NCBI GenBank assembly: GCA_029556045.1 | Contig: JAKQGS010000405.1 | Span: forward strand, 1-5,207 | Length of the DNA stretch: 5,207 nt | Direction of reading: 5' to 3' | Source of the DNA: Pseudomonadota bacterium | GTDB lineage: Bacteria > Bdellovibrionota > Oligoflexia > Oligoflexales > Oligoflexaceae | In this document: positions 1 to 5,207 of the stretch, one piece after another | Layout: every line of letters starts with the position of its first letter | Position numbering within the stretch: the first letter of the stretch is position 1 | The notes under the pieces: model-generated | What the model was told of the DNA's origin: nothing | Database searches by the model: none | The model's input: the letters and a program-made list of their open reading frames with translations, nothing else | Translations under genes and position numbers: made by a program

Positions 1-1900
1 AACAAGTATGAGGATCGCTTGCCACAAGGTCAACCGTGGCCTTGTGTTCATCCATGATGCCTTTGACAATCGACAGCCCTAGACCCGTCCCCTGCCCCAC
101 CGGTTTCGTGGTAAAAAACGGCTGAAACAGCTTCTTTTGAATAACCGGATCAATGCCTGGTCCGGAATCCCGGATTTGCACAATCACAGAACGGTCCGTT
201 TCAGATAACTCGATATGCACCCACTTTTCATCACGATCGGTGACGGCATCGATGGCGTTGTTAATGAGATTCACGAGAACCTGCTCGATTTCAATCTCAT
301 CACAGATGACTTTCCCCATACCGTGCGTGCGAACGCTCACAGGGACAGAGTGGCGCCGCGATTTGGCGTCCGTAAGGATGATAGCCTCTTTAATGATGTC
401 TGCCAGATCGTGTTCTTTATAATCACTTTTATCATCACTGCGGGAAAACTTACGCAATGAACTGACGATTTTTGCAATGCGACTTGTGGCTTTATCGATG
501 GTATCCAGCTTGGACATGCGGACATCCAGCACACCAGAATCCTCGTTTCTTAATAAGAGGGAAGTTCCCATAATGATCGTTAAAGGATTATTGATCTCAT
601 GGGCAATACCGGCCGCCATTTCTCCCAAAGAGGCCAGCCGGGCGTTGCGCAAGCTTTTCATCCGCTCAATCTCAAGGGTTTCCAAAGTCCTCTGTTTTTC
701 TTCCGCTGCTTCCACCAGGGACGTCACGTCATAGTCAACCCCGGACATACGCACCGGAACGCCGGCGGCGTTGCGTTCAATGGTGGTTTTCACGGACAGA
801 TGCCGCACGCTGCCATCGGGAAGGATGACGCGGAACTCCTCCTGGAAATTGGATAGGCCATCCGCAATGCACCGTTGAGCGGTAGCTTGGAGGCGTGCCA
901 GATCGTTCGGGTGGATCACCTGACCAGCCGCCTCAAAGAGATCGGCAAATTCGCCTTTTTTGATGCCATAGAGCCGGTACATCGGGTCATCAAACTCTAG
1001 GGTCTTTTTTTCCAGGTCGCATTCCCAGGTGCCGACGGCCACTGCATCCAGGATACTTGCCAGTTTTTTTGCGGCAGCGGCTTTTTCCATCTCAGCCAGG
1101 GTCGATCGGGTGATATCCAAATTGATACCAGACATTTTAATGGGCTTGCCATTCGCATCCCGTTCAATGGCATAGGTACCGGAACAATAACGAATCTGAC
1201 CGTCCGGCAACATGGCACGAAAGCGGGTTTCAAAAGAGGATCCAGGCCCCGCCAATATTTTTTCAAGTTTCTGCCAGGAAAGCTGCCGATCTTCGGGATG
1301 AACGATACGTGCGAATGCCTCTGGCGTGCCGTCGAATGCCTCACGGGTCAGGCCGAAAAGTTTAAACATGCCATCATCCCATTCAACAACCTGGGTTCTT
1401 AAATCCCATTCCCAGGTTCCCACCGATGCCGCGTCGAGGATCTTCGCCAATTTCTCGGCAGCAGCGACCCTTTGTTCCTCTGCCAGGACTGTGTCCGTCA
1501 CATCGAAGTCGGTGCCGAATATTTTGAGTGGCTCGCCCTGCTCACCCCGTTCCACCGTGGCTTTGACCCGTAGGTGACGGATCTGACCGTCCGGATGAAC
1601 AACGCGGAAGGTGATATCAAAGGTTGACTCCCCACTGCTGATGCGGTCAAAAATTCCTTCCCGCATGCGCTGGCGATCATCGGGATGAATACCTCGACGA
1701 TTGACTTCCATCGGATCCGGAAAGTCCATCCGCGTGACGCCGTACAGTTTATACATGGTGTCATCAAAGGTGAGTCTGCCGCTCGGTATGTCAAGCTCCC
1801 ACACACCGACACCAACGGCCTCGATGATATCGGACATACGCTTCAGGGCGGAGCGCTGGCTATCGGCACTCTGCGTATTGTCCCGCTTATCGGCATTCAA
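1..1900 (-). CDS. Soluble triple-PAS sensor histidine kinase (3' end cut by window edge)
   Basis: Cytoplasmic two-component sensor kinase expected to autophosphorylate on histidine and pass the phosphate to an unidentified response regulator. The visible 633 residues carry three PAS/PAC modules (about 22-135, 151-264, 280-392), each with a VGxWExD-type start, a HPxD motif, a PDGxxR motif and a closing DxT. A charged, probably coiled-coil linker (393-420) leads to HisKA, with the H-box LGEMAAGIAHEINNPL (phospho-acceptor His434). HATPase_c follows: N-box NLINNAIDA (544-552), G1 box DSGPG (578-582), F-box FQPFFTTKP (592-600) and G2 box GTGLGLS (604-610). The H-box and FTTKP-GTGLGLS style fits the HPK4 class. 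No signal peptide or transmembrane helix is present, so it senses an internal or diffusible cue; no haem- or flavin-binding residues could be assigned. The TTG start is chosen for its Shine-Dalgarno sequence; the nearby ATG at 1896 is out of frame. Only the end of the ATPase domain, and any C-terminal receiver domain, is missing. Confidence 0.95.
   Translation of the reverse strand, partial: MNADKRDNTQSADSQRSALKRMSDIIEAVGVGVWELDIPSGRLTFDDTMYKLYGVTRMDFPDPMEVNRRGIHPDDRQRMREGIFDRISSGESTFDITFRVVHPDGQIRHLRVKATVERGEQGEPLKIFGTDFDVTDTVLAEEQRVAAAEKLAKILDAASVGTWEWDLRTQVVEWDDGMFKLFGLTREAFDGTPEAFARIVHPEDRQLSWQKLEKILAGPGSSFETRFRAMLPDGQIRYCSGTYAIERDANGKPIKMSGINLDITRSTLAEMEKAAAAKKLASILDAVAVGTWECDLEKKTLEFDDPMYRLYGIKKGEFADLFEAAGQVIHPNDLARLQATAQRCIADGLSNFQEEFRVILPDGSVRHLSVKTTIERNAAGVPVRMSGVDYDVTSLVEAAEEKQRTLETLEIERMKSLRNARLASLGEMAAGIAHEINNPLTIIMGTSLLLRNEDSGVLDVRMSKLDTIDKATSRIAKIVSSLRKFSRSDDKSDYKEHDLADIIKEAIILTDAKSRRHSVPVSVRTHGMGKVICDEIEIEQVLVNLINNAIDAVTDRDEKWVHIELSETDRSVIVQIRDSGPGIDPVIQKKLFQPFFTTKPVGQGTGLGLSIVKGIMDEHKATVDLVASDPHTC
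677..1837 (-). repeat. Three tandem PAS modules of exactly 387 bp inside the kinase
   Basis: The PAS region of the kinase is three consecutive units of 129 codons (1451-1837, 1064-1450, 677-1063). Equivalent landmarks are spaced exactly 129 residues apart: Trp34/163/292, the His of HPxD at 72/201/330, and the Pro of PDG at 103/232/361. The linkers into modules 2 and 3 are also similar (LAEEQRVAAAEKLAKILD and LAEMEKAAAAKKLASILD). Some DNA identity remains: the 12-mer ctgaccgtccgg occurs at 1583-1594 and again 387 bp away at 1196-1207. This is seen directly; origin by in-frame duplication is inferred. Confidence 0.85.
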
Positions 1901-1941
1901 AGGTACTCCTCCCCGCTCCAATTCAGACGTCGGCGAAACAT
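1897..1941 (-). other. Possible 14-codon leader ORF overlapping the kinase start
   Basis: An ATG at 1941-1939 opens a 14-residue frame (MFRRRLNWSGEEYL) that ends at TGA 1899-1897, overlapping the kinase TTG (1900-1898) by two bases. The arrangement would allow termination-reinitiation coupling. No clear Shine-Dalgarno sequence precedes the ATG and the Shine-Dalgarno sequence of the kinase lies inside the frame, so it may be fortuitous. Confidence 0.2.
1906..1914 (-). promoter_or_regulatory. Ribosome binding site that fixes the TTG start of the kinase
   Basis: On the minus strand GGGGAGGAG lies 5 nt before TTG at 1900-1898. It is the only strong Shine-Dalgarno match upstream of the PAS frame, and that frame is closed by a TGA at 1948-1946. 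The only other in-frame start-like codon is TTG at 1921, which lacks an equivalent site. Confidence 0.75.
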
Positions 1942-1970
1942 CGTATCAAAGGCTTTGATAGAACAAACCT

Positions 1971-2000
1971 AGTATATTCACCCATAAATCAGTGAATCAA
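1971..2000 (-). promoter_or_regulatory. Candidate sigma70-type promoter for the kinase
   Basis: On the minus strand TTGATT (2000-1995, four of six matches to TTGACA) is followed after 18 nt by TATACT (1976-1971, five of six matches to TATAAT). Transcription would begin near 1964, giving a leader of roughly 65 nt before the TTG start. It lies in the 146-nt gap after the lipoprotein gene and suggests that the kinase can be transcribed independently. This is consensus matching by eye only. Confidence 0.4.
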
Positions 2001-2046
2001 CCAGGCTGTCGCCTCATCGCCCATCACCACGAATTTCCAATAAGTT

Positions 2047-3204
2047 TCATTGATAAAGGATGCCAAACAGGGGACTGCCTGGCACTTTGTAGGACCGCTG
2101 ATTGTCGCCTGGCAAATCATAGAACGTCAGAGTGCCCTGGCTACCGGACTCTCCCCCGACCATTAACGTTTTCGTCGAAGGATCCACAAATATCCCATAC
2201 AGGCGATCCTCCGAACTGCCATAGGCGTGGATGGTCTGAAATGGCGACGAGCCATCCAGCACCATGCGCACAACGGCCGGGGTGCCAGATTCCTTTTCGA
2301 TCATAGATCCGTATAGAATATCGTCTTCTTCCCCATCCACAATCTGGTACCACAACGCGTAAGGAGTCAAGTCAACCGCCAGGTCCGTTAAGGAGCCATC
2401 CGCAGGATTGAGCTTCTGAGCACCCGCCACACAATTGGGATCGCGCCCCAGGGGGCATAAGCCGATGATGACCGCGGAATCGGCCTGCCAATTGTAAAAT
2501 CCCGTGGGAAGCGAGGCTTTGAGGGGAATCACTTCGGCCGCATCAATACGAGCCAACTGGTTTCCGTCCCAGGTGAAACGGTATAGCCGCTGGGACTGGT
2601 TGGATACTTCATTCTCATCCACCCCCTGGTGGATCACATAAATCGTGTCATGGCTCTTCTTGATGGCTGTTGGTCGAAACACCGGCACCTTGAGACGCAG
2701 ACCAAAGGTGTCGAGGGTCTGCACGACGGATCCTTGCCGGGTCACCACCAACAATTTTCCCGAGTGTCGCATGGCCAGCAGCAAATGCTCATCATCCAGC
2801 ACCATAACGGCGGTCGGATCACCGGGTGCTGCTCCCGTCAGAGTCACCGCTTGGGTGGCGATGGATTTTTGCGCCAGATCGATGGTGCGAAAACTGACGG
2901 CGGAACGGTCGAAAAGATAATAGGAATCGTCCGCCTGAAACACCGGTGAATCCAGCGCCAGATCATCCTGAATTCGTCGTAGTTGTCCGGTGGCAAACTC
3001 ATAGTCCAGCAAGGAGGATGTACCGGCAATCGGCTCCCCCACGCCGCGATTGGTCATCAGCAGACCTTTGAACTGGCTGTCGGAGAAAGCCTCTAATTCC
3101 ACAGTGGTATCGGAAAAATCATCGTTCTTGCTGGAGCCGCAGCCCAAAACCAATGCCAGAATGGCGCCCCACCCCCCCATTAGAATTCGACCGTGGATTT
3201 TCAT
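2047..3204 (-). CDS. Predicted lipoprotein with beta-propeller-like repeats
   Basis: A 385-residue exported lipoprotein of unknown function. Residues 1-21 form a short signal peptide with basic residues and a hydrophobic stretch, ending in the lipobox-like VLGC; Cys22 would be lipidated. Residues after the Cys are Gly-Ser-Ser with no Asp at +2, so by the E. coli Lol rule it would reach the outer membrane. The mature part is beta-rich with recurring units such as a hydrophobic strand, then DD or DE, then hydrophobic strand and G (about 92-110, 130-165, 183-222, 236-285, 287-325, 330-368), as in propeller proteins of the YncE or TolB-like type; the exact family is not recognised. Cys250 and Cys258 are close enough for a disulfide. 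The ATG start is supported by GAGGGGG 5 nt upstream. It lies 114 nt downstream of the HEAT-like membrane protein gene on the same strand, hinting at a shared envelope role. Lipoprotein call firm; fold moderate; function unknown. Confidence 0.85.
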   Translation of the reverse strand: MKIHGRILMGGWGAILALVLGCGSSKNDDFSDTTVELEAFSDSQFKGLLMTNRGVGEPIAGTSSLLDYEFATGQLRRIQDDLALDSPVFQADDSYYLFDRSAVSFRTIDLAQKSIATQAVTLTGAAPGDPTAVMVLDDEHLLLAMRHSGKLLVVTRQGSVVQTLDTFGLRLKVPVFRPTAIKKSHDTIYVIHQGVDENEVSNQSQRLYRFTWDGNQLARIDAAEVIPLKASLPTGFYNWQADSAVIIGLCPLGRDPNCVAGAQKLNPADGSLTDLAVDLTPYALWYQIVDGEEDDILYGSMIEKESGTPAVVRMVLDGSSPFQTIHAYGSSEDRLYGIFVDPSTKTLMVGGESGSQGTLTFYDLPGDNQRSYKVPGSPLFGILYQ

Positions 3205-3217
3205 CGCGTCCCCCTCT

Positions 3218-3230
3218 CAAGGATTCCTTG
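3218..3230. repeat. Perfect 13-nt inverted repeat abutting the lipoprotein RBS
   Basis: CAAGGA-T-TCCTTG is a perfect palindrome with a single central base. On the minus strand it lies directly between a TATAAT-like hexamer (CATAAT, 3236-3231) and the lipoprotein Shine-Dalgarno sequence (3216-3210). It could be an operator at a start site, but no good -35 element accompanies the CATAAT, and a palindrome of this size can occur by chance. Confidence 0.3.
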
Positions 3231-3262
3231 ATTATGGTAACGCGAATTGTCTGGGGAGTGTA

Positions 3263-3281
3263 CGAAAATCGACGTTTTTCG
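3263..3281. repeat. Small inverted repeat between the membrane protein and lipoprotein genes
   Basis: CGAAAA and TTTTCG flank a 7-nt loop in the 114-nt gap between the two genes. The stem is short and AU-rich and no uridine run follows it on the minus-strand transcript, so it is not a convincing terminator. It leaves open that the two genes are cotranscribed. Confidence 0.2.
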
Positions 3282-3318
3282 CCGTCAATAGCAACACCAC
3301 CAGAACCAGTTTTCACTC

Positions 3319-4671
3319 CTATCGGTCGTTCAGGTTGGCGGCAGGAACCGTCTCCACTTTAACCGGCTCTTCAGCGGTCCGGCCGCCGATGTCCAAAAAC
3401 CCGTCGGTTGGGTCATCTTTCATGGTTTCCACCTCGGGGGGAGGCTCTTCTATCCCTTCCACCTCTTCGACTTGTGCATCTTCCACTGCACTGCTGTCAA
3501 ACGAAGTGATACTGTCGATCACCACCTGTGTCGTGTCCCCTTTGGCATCGTTCACCGGGGTCTTTTCTTCCAGAAGGTAGGGTTTTTCCGCAGGTTTTGC
3601 CCCCTGAGTTTCCGCATTCTTTTCCCCTGGTTCGTCCGCCGCTGTCGAATCACGGGCAACCGCCAGAAATTTGTCGCGGGTGTCCTGCGACAAGGGATAG
3701 GTGGCCAGGTAGGGCTTCAACCAGGTCTGAACCGTGGGACTGGGATCATGCTCCGCTGCCGCTAAATAAAGCTCATTCAACTGGTTTCGGTTGCGAGCAG
3801 CAGCCATAAGAATGTGAAGGCGGGCAGGCGCCTCCACCACCCGGATCGCCTGCCGCAGGACAAACATCTCACCTTCGGTACTCTTTTTGATAAAACGCTT
3901 GAAGTAGTTTTTAACCAACGATGGCCGGGTGTCACCCAGCGCTTTTTCCACGGTTTCCAGGTCAAGGGCAAATCCAAACTCCGCCAGCGCAAACGCGGCC
4001 TCCATGCGAGCCCAGAATTTCTTCTGATTTAAGGCTTCATACAGCGCCACTTCGGAGCCCTGCATACGGGAGCGTCGAATATCCTGGATCGTTTTCAGGC
4101 GCTGCCATGTATACTGATGATTCAGGCCTCGCAGCCAGGTTTCTTTTTGCGACTGCCCCCACGTGCCATTCATCGCCGTTTTTTCCATCATTTCATTCGG
4201 TAGGAGCCAATACGGATTACTTAGATCCGGTAATCCCACATCGGTTGGCATTACGGGGGTTGGTGTCTCCGCCGCTTTGTTATCAATCACAGGCTCACGG
4301 GTGGGCTCGACGGGCATTGATTCCAACTCCGGCTCGCTATCGCCAAAAACCTCATTCCAAAACGCCACAAGATTTTCCCAGGGGTCGTCCGACTCTCCGG
4401 TCAGATGGATAAAACCGGCTGCCGCAACCAACAGGACCAACAGGCCAGCTCCCAGAACGCCCCAACGAGACGAGCGGGGTTCCAAACCGGGAGGAATCTC
4501 TGCATTCATCAGCAGAGGTTGGGCTGGCGGGGGGATTTCGTCCGGAAAATTCACGGAAAGAGGGGCATAAGCCGCAGGATTATCCTGGTCGATATCGCCC
4601 AGGTCAATCACCGGTTGAATTTCGTCCAATGGCGGTACCGCCACCGTGGTTGCGAGCACATCCTGGCTCAT
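3319..4671 (-). CDS. Single-pass membrane protein with HEAT-like helical domain
   Basis: A 450-residue protein of unrecognised family. Residues 1-66 are a cytoplasmic-type tail rich in Pro, Asp and Glu. A transmembrane helix spans about 70-90 (WGVLGAGLLVLLVAAAGFIH), preceded by Arg66 and Arg69, so by the positive-inside rule the bulk faces the periplasm. Residues 91-150 are an acidic, proline-rich linker. Residues 151-342 are mostly amphipathic helices resembling HEAT or Armadillo repeats, for example FWARMEAAFALAEFGFALDL (219-238) followed by helices at about 239-265, 266-295, 296-308 and 313-341. Residues 343-450 are a disordered acidic tail with many Glu, Pro and Val. The ATG start has GAGGGA 7 nt upstream. 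It is first of three co-directional genes, precedes the lipoprotein gene, and is divergent from fusA. A scaffold or protein-protein interaction role is an inference from the helical repeats and tails; no catalytic motif was seen. Confidence 0.85.
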   Translation of the reverse strand: MSQDVLATTVAVPPLDEIQPVIDLGDIDQDNPAAYAPLSVNFPDEIPPPAQPLLMNAEIPPGLEPRSSRWGVLGAGLLVLLVAAAGFIHLTGESDDPWENLVAFWNEVFGDSEPELESMPVEPTREPVIDNKAAETPTPVMPTDVGLPDLSNPYWLLPNEMMEKTAMNGTWGQSQKETWLRGLNHQYTWQRLKTIQDIRRSRMQGSEVALYEALNQKKFWARMEAAFALAEFGFALDLETVEKALGDTRPSLVKNYFKRFIKKSTEGEMFVLRQAIRVVEAPARLHILMAAARNRNQLNELYLAAAEHDPSPTVQTWLKPYLATYPLSQDTRDKFLAVARDSTAADEPGEKNAETQGAKPAEKPYLLEEKTPVNDAKGDTTQVVIDSITSFDSSAVEDAQVEEVEGIEEPPPEVETMKDDPTDGFLDIGGRTAEEPVKVETVPAANLNDR

Positions 4672-4751
4672 GAGAAGATCCCTCTCTGGTATTCCCCCCT
4701 TTCATCGTCAGTTTCCGGTAAAACTTAAGCCGCAAAATATATTACATTTTT

Positions 4752-4779
4752 AATATCATTTAAAATAAACTATGATATT
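4752..4779. repeat. Operator-like inverted repeat in the divergent promoter region
   Basis: AATATCAT (4752-4759) and ATGATATT (4772-4779) are perfect 8-bp inverted arms separated by 12 nt, so arm centres are 20 bp apart, about two helical turns. That geometry suits a dimeric DNA-binding protein contacting one face. It overlaps candidate promoter elements, but in such AT-rich sequence chance repeats are common. Confidence 0.3.
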
Positions 4780-4796
4780 TCTATTATACTATAAAA

Positions 4797-4808
4797 TCTT
4801 AATTAAGA
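4797..4808. repeat. 12-nt perfect palindrome TCTTAATTAAGA
   Basis: A perfect gapless palindrome in the AT-rich gap, just upstream of the best fusA promoter candidate (plus strand) and next to the TATAAT of the minus strand. It could be a protein-binding site; low base complexity makes chance a serious alternative. Confidence 0.25.
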
Positions 4809-4817
4809 ATATTTACC

Positions 4818-4846
4818 TTGAAAATTAAAACACTTATCGGTAAAAA
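4818..4846 (+). promoter_or_regulatory. Candidate sigma70-type promoter for fusA
   Basis: TTGAAA (4818-4823, five of six matches to TTGACA) and TAAAAA (4841-4846, four of six matches to TATAAT) are separated by 17 nt. A start near 4853 would give a leader of about 59 nt. An alternative pair further upstream is TTTAAA (4759-4764) and TATTAT (4782-4787), also 17 nt apart. Both are consensus matches by eye. Confidence 0.35.
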
Positions 4847-4897
4847 TTCCGGTCTCGAAGAAATTCGACCATTGCCTATCATCTTGTTTATTCCTTA

Positions 4898-4903
4898 AAG
4901 GGA
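4898..4903 (+). promoter_or_regulatory. Ribosome binding site of fusA
   Basis: AAGGGA lies 8 nt before the ATG at 4912 and supports this start, which also gives the usual short EF-G N-terminus before NIGISAH. Confidence 0.65.
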
Positions 4904-4911
4904 CAGGTTTC

Positions 4912-5207
4912 ATGAACATCAAGTTAGAAAAGTTAAGAAACATCGGTATCTCCGCCCACATCGACTCTGGCAAAACCACTCTGACCGAGCGTATCCTCTA
5001 TTACACCGGCCGGATCCACAAAATCGAAGAAGTGCGCGGCGGCGGCGACGGCGCCACCATGGACCACATGGAACTTGAAAAAGAGCGGGGCATCACGATT
5101 ACGTCCGCTGCCACCACCGTGCAGTGGAATGATAATGTCATCAATATCATCGACACCCCGGGACACGTTGACTTTACCGTGGAAGTGGAGCGCTCGCTGC
5201 GGGTTTT
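4912..5207 (+). CDS. fusA: Translation elongation factor G, N-terminal part (spd/mitochondrial EF-G1-like)
   Basis: GTPase that drives translocation of tRNA and mRNA on the ribosome, in the cytoplasm. The window holds the first 98 codons, all within the G domain. G1/P-loop is AHIDSGKT (15-22), with Ser19 where most bacterial EF-Gs have Ala. Switch I holds [10 protein letters not shown] (59-68), and G3 is DTPGHVDF (81-88) with the GTPase His85. Between YYTGRIHKI and the switch sits [20 protein letters not shown] (39-58), with a Gly-rich segment and a [10 protein letters not shown] context closer to mitochondrial EF-G1 and the spdEFG1 group than to canonical EF-G, which usually reads DWMxQExERG. 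The ATG start has AAGGGA (4898-4903) 8 nt upstream. The upstream neighbour is divergent, so this copy is not in an rpsL-rpsG-fusA-tuf string. Identification as EF-G is firm; subfamily is a recollection-based inference from a short segment. The gene continues beyond the right edge. Confidence 0.96.
   Translation, partial: MNIKLEKLRNIGISAHIDSGKTTLTERILYYTGRIHKIEEVRGGGDGATMDHMELEKERGITITSAATTVQWNDNVINIIDTPGHVDFTVEVERSLRV

Larger units (their letters stand above)
4672..4911. promoter_or_regulatory. AT-rich divergent intergenic region, membrane protein / fusA
   Basis: This 240-nt stretch holds no gene and is the promoter region for both the minus-strand HEAT-like gene and plus-strand fusA. About 4735-4830 is almost entirely A and T, in sharp contrast to the GC-balanced coding sequence around it, as expected for easily melted or curved promoter DNA. 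On the minus strand a perfect TATAAT (4788-4783) could be a -10 for the HEAT-like gene, but its -35 is weak (TATTCT at 17 nt, or TTCTTA at 15 nt). The octamer CGGTAAAA occurs twice in direct orientation (4716-4723, 4838-4845). Confidence 0.6.

Noticed and set aside
153..856. Several plus-strand frames of 80-90 codons across the kinase
   Set aside because: The minus-strand frame encodes unmistakable histidine kinase boxes through this whole stretch; the plus-strand frames are shadows.
1843..1896. ATG at 1896 as the kinase start
   Set aside because: It is out of frame with the PAS coding sequence and stops after 17 codons; the TTG two codons earlier fits the frame and the Shine-Dalgarno sequence.
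1901..2046. Rho-independent terminator after the lipoprotein gene
   Set aside because: The best hairpin (AGGC-GACA-GCCT on the minus strand) has only four pairs and no uridine run after it.
3119..3316. 65-codon GTG-started frame on the minus strand in the gap before the lipoprotein
   Set aside because: Its only Shine-Dalgarno-like bases (AGGAG) run directly into the GTG start, leaving too little spacing, and most of its second half overlaps the lipoprotein start out of frame. Chance openness of a 114-nt gap is likely.
3050..3580. 176-codon open frame on the plus strand
   Set aside because: It runs antisense across two better-supported genes and the gap between them, and its Ser/Thr-rich translation resembles nothing.
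3921..4412. 163-codon open frame on the plus strand
   Set aside because: It lies wholly inside the HEAT-like gene on the opposite strand, its translation is Pro/Arg/Ser-rich without domain character, and it has no ribosome binding site; an antisense shadow.
4716..4845. Direct repeat CGGTAAAA as attachment-site or operator pair
   Set aside because: Eight bases repeated once 122 nt apart in low-complexity DNA is weak, and nothing mobile lies between the copies.
4933..5166. 77-codon minus-strand frame opposite fusA
   Set aside because: It is antisense to the highly conserved EF-G G domain; openness follows from fusA codon use.

Overview
The window looks like a chromosomal segment of a Gram-negative bacterium of moderate GC content, most plausibly a delta-proteobacterium in the old sense (Desulfobacterota or relatives). 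The evidence is a lipoprotein with a lipobox, a PAS-multidomain HPK4-type histidine kinase, and above all the N-terminus of an elongation factor G whose P-loop and switch I region resemble the spd/mitochondrial EF-G1 lineage of spirochaetes, planctomycetes and delta-proteobacteria. This placement is an inference from one partial marker and general gene style; no rRNA gene is present.

Layout. From 1 to 1900 on the minus strand lies a soluble sensor histidine kinase with three tandem PAS modules, each exactly 129 residues long, followed by HisKA and HATPase_c domains; its last residues lie beyond the left edge. It starts at a TTG codon behind a strong Shine-Dalgarno sequence, and a plausible sigma70-type promoter sits in the 146-nt gap upstream. 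From 2047 to 3204 (minus) is a 385-residue predicted lipoprotein with beta-propeller-like repeats. From 3319 to 4671 (minus) is a 450-residue single-pass membrane protein with a proline/acidic N-terminal tail, a helical HEAT-like central domain and an acidic C-terminal tail. From 4672 to 4911 is a strikingly AT-rich intergenic region between divergent genes, holding candidate promoters and inverted repeats. From 4912 to the right edge (plus) is the beginning of fusA (EF-G).

How the genes fit together. The three minus-strand genes run in one direction (membrane HEAT-like protein, then lipoprotein, then kinase) with gaps of 114 and 146 nt, so they could be one loose transcription unit or have internal promoters. 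The HEAT-like protein and the lipoprotein are both predicted to face the periplasm and may work together at the envelope, but nothing in the sequence proves this. The kinase has no membrane segment and no response regulator within the window, so its partner is unknown. fusA is transcribed divergently and is not preceded by rpsL-rpsG, which fits an EF-G paralogue outside the str operon. The best candidate for something undescribed is the HEAT-like membrane protein plus propeller lipoprotein pair; no mobile element, CRISPR array, tRNA or rRNA was seen.
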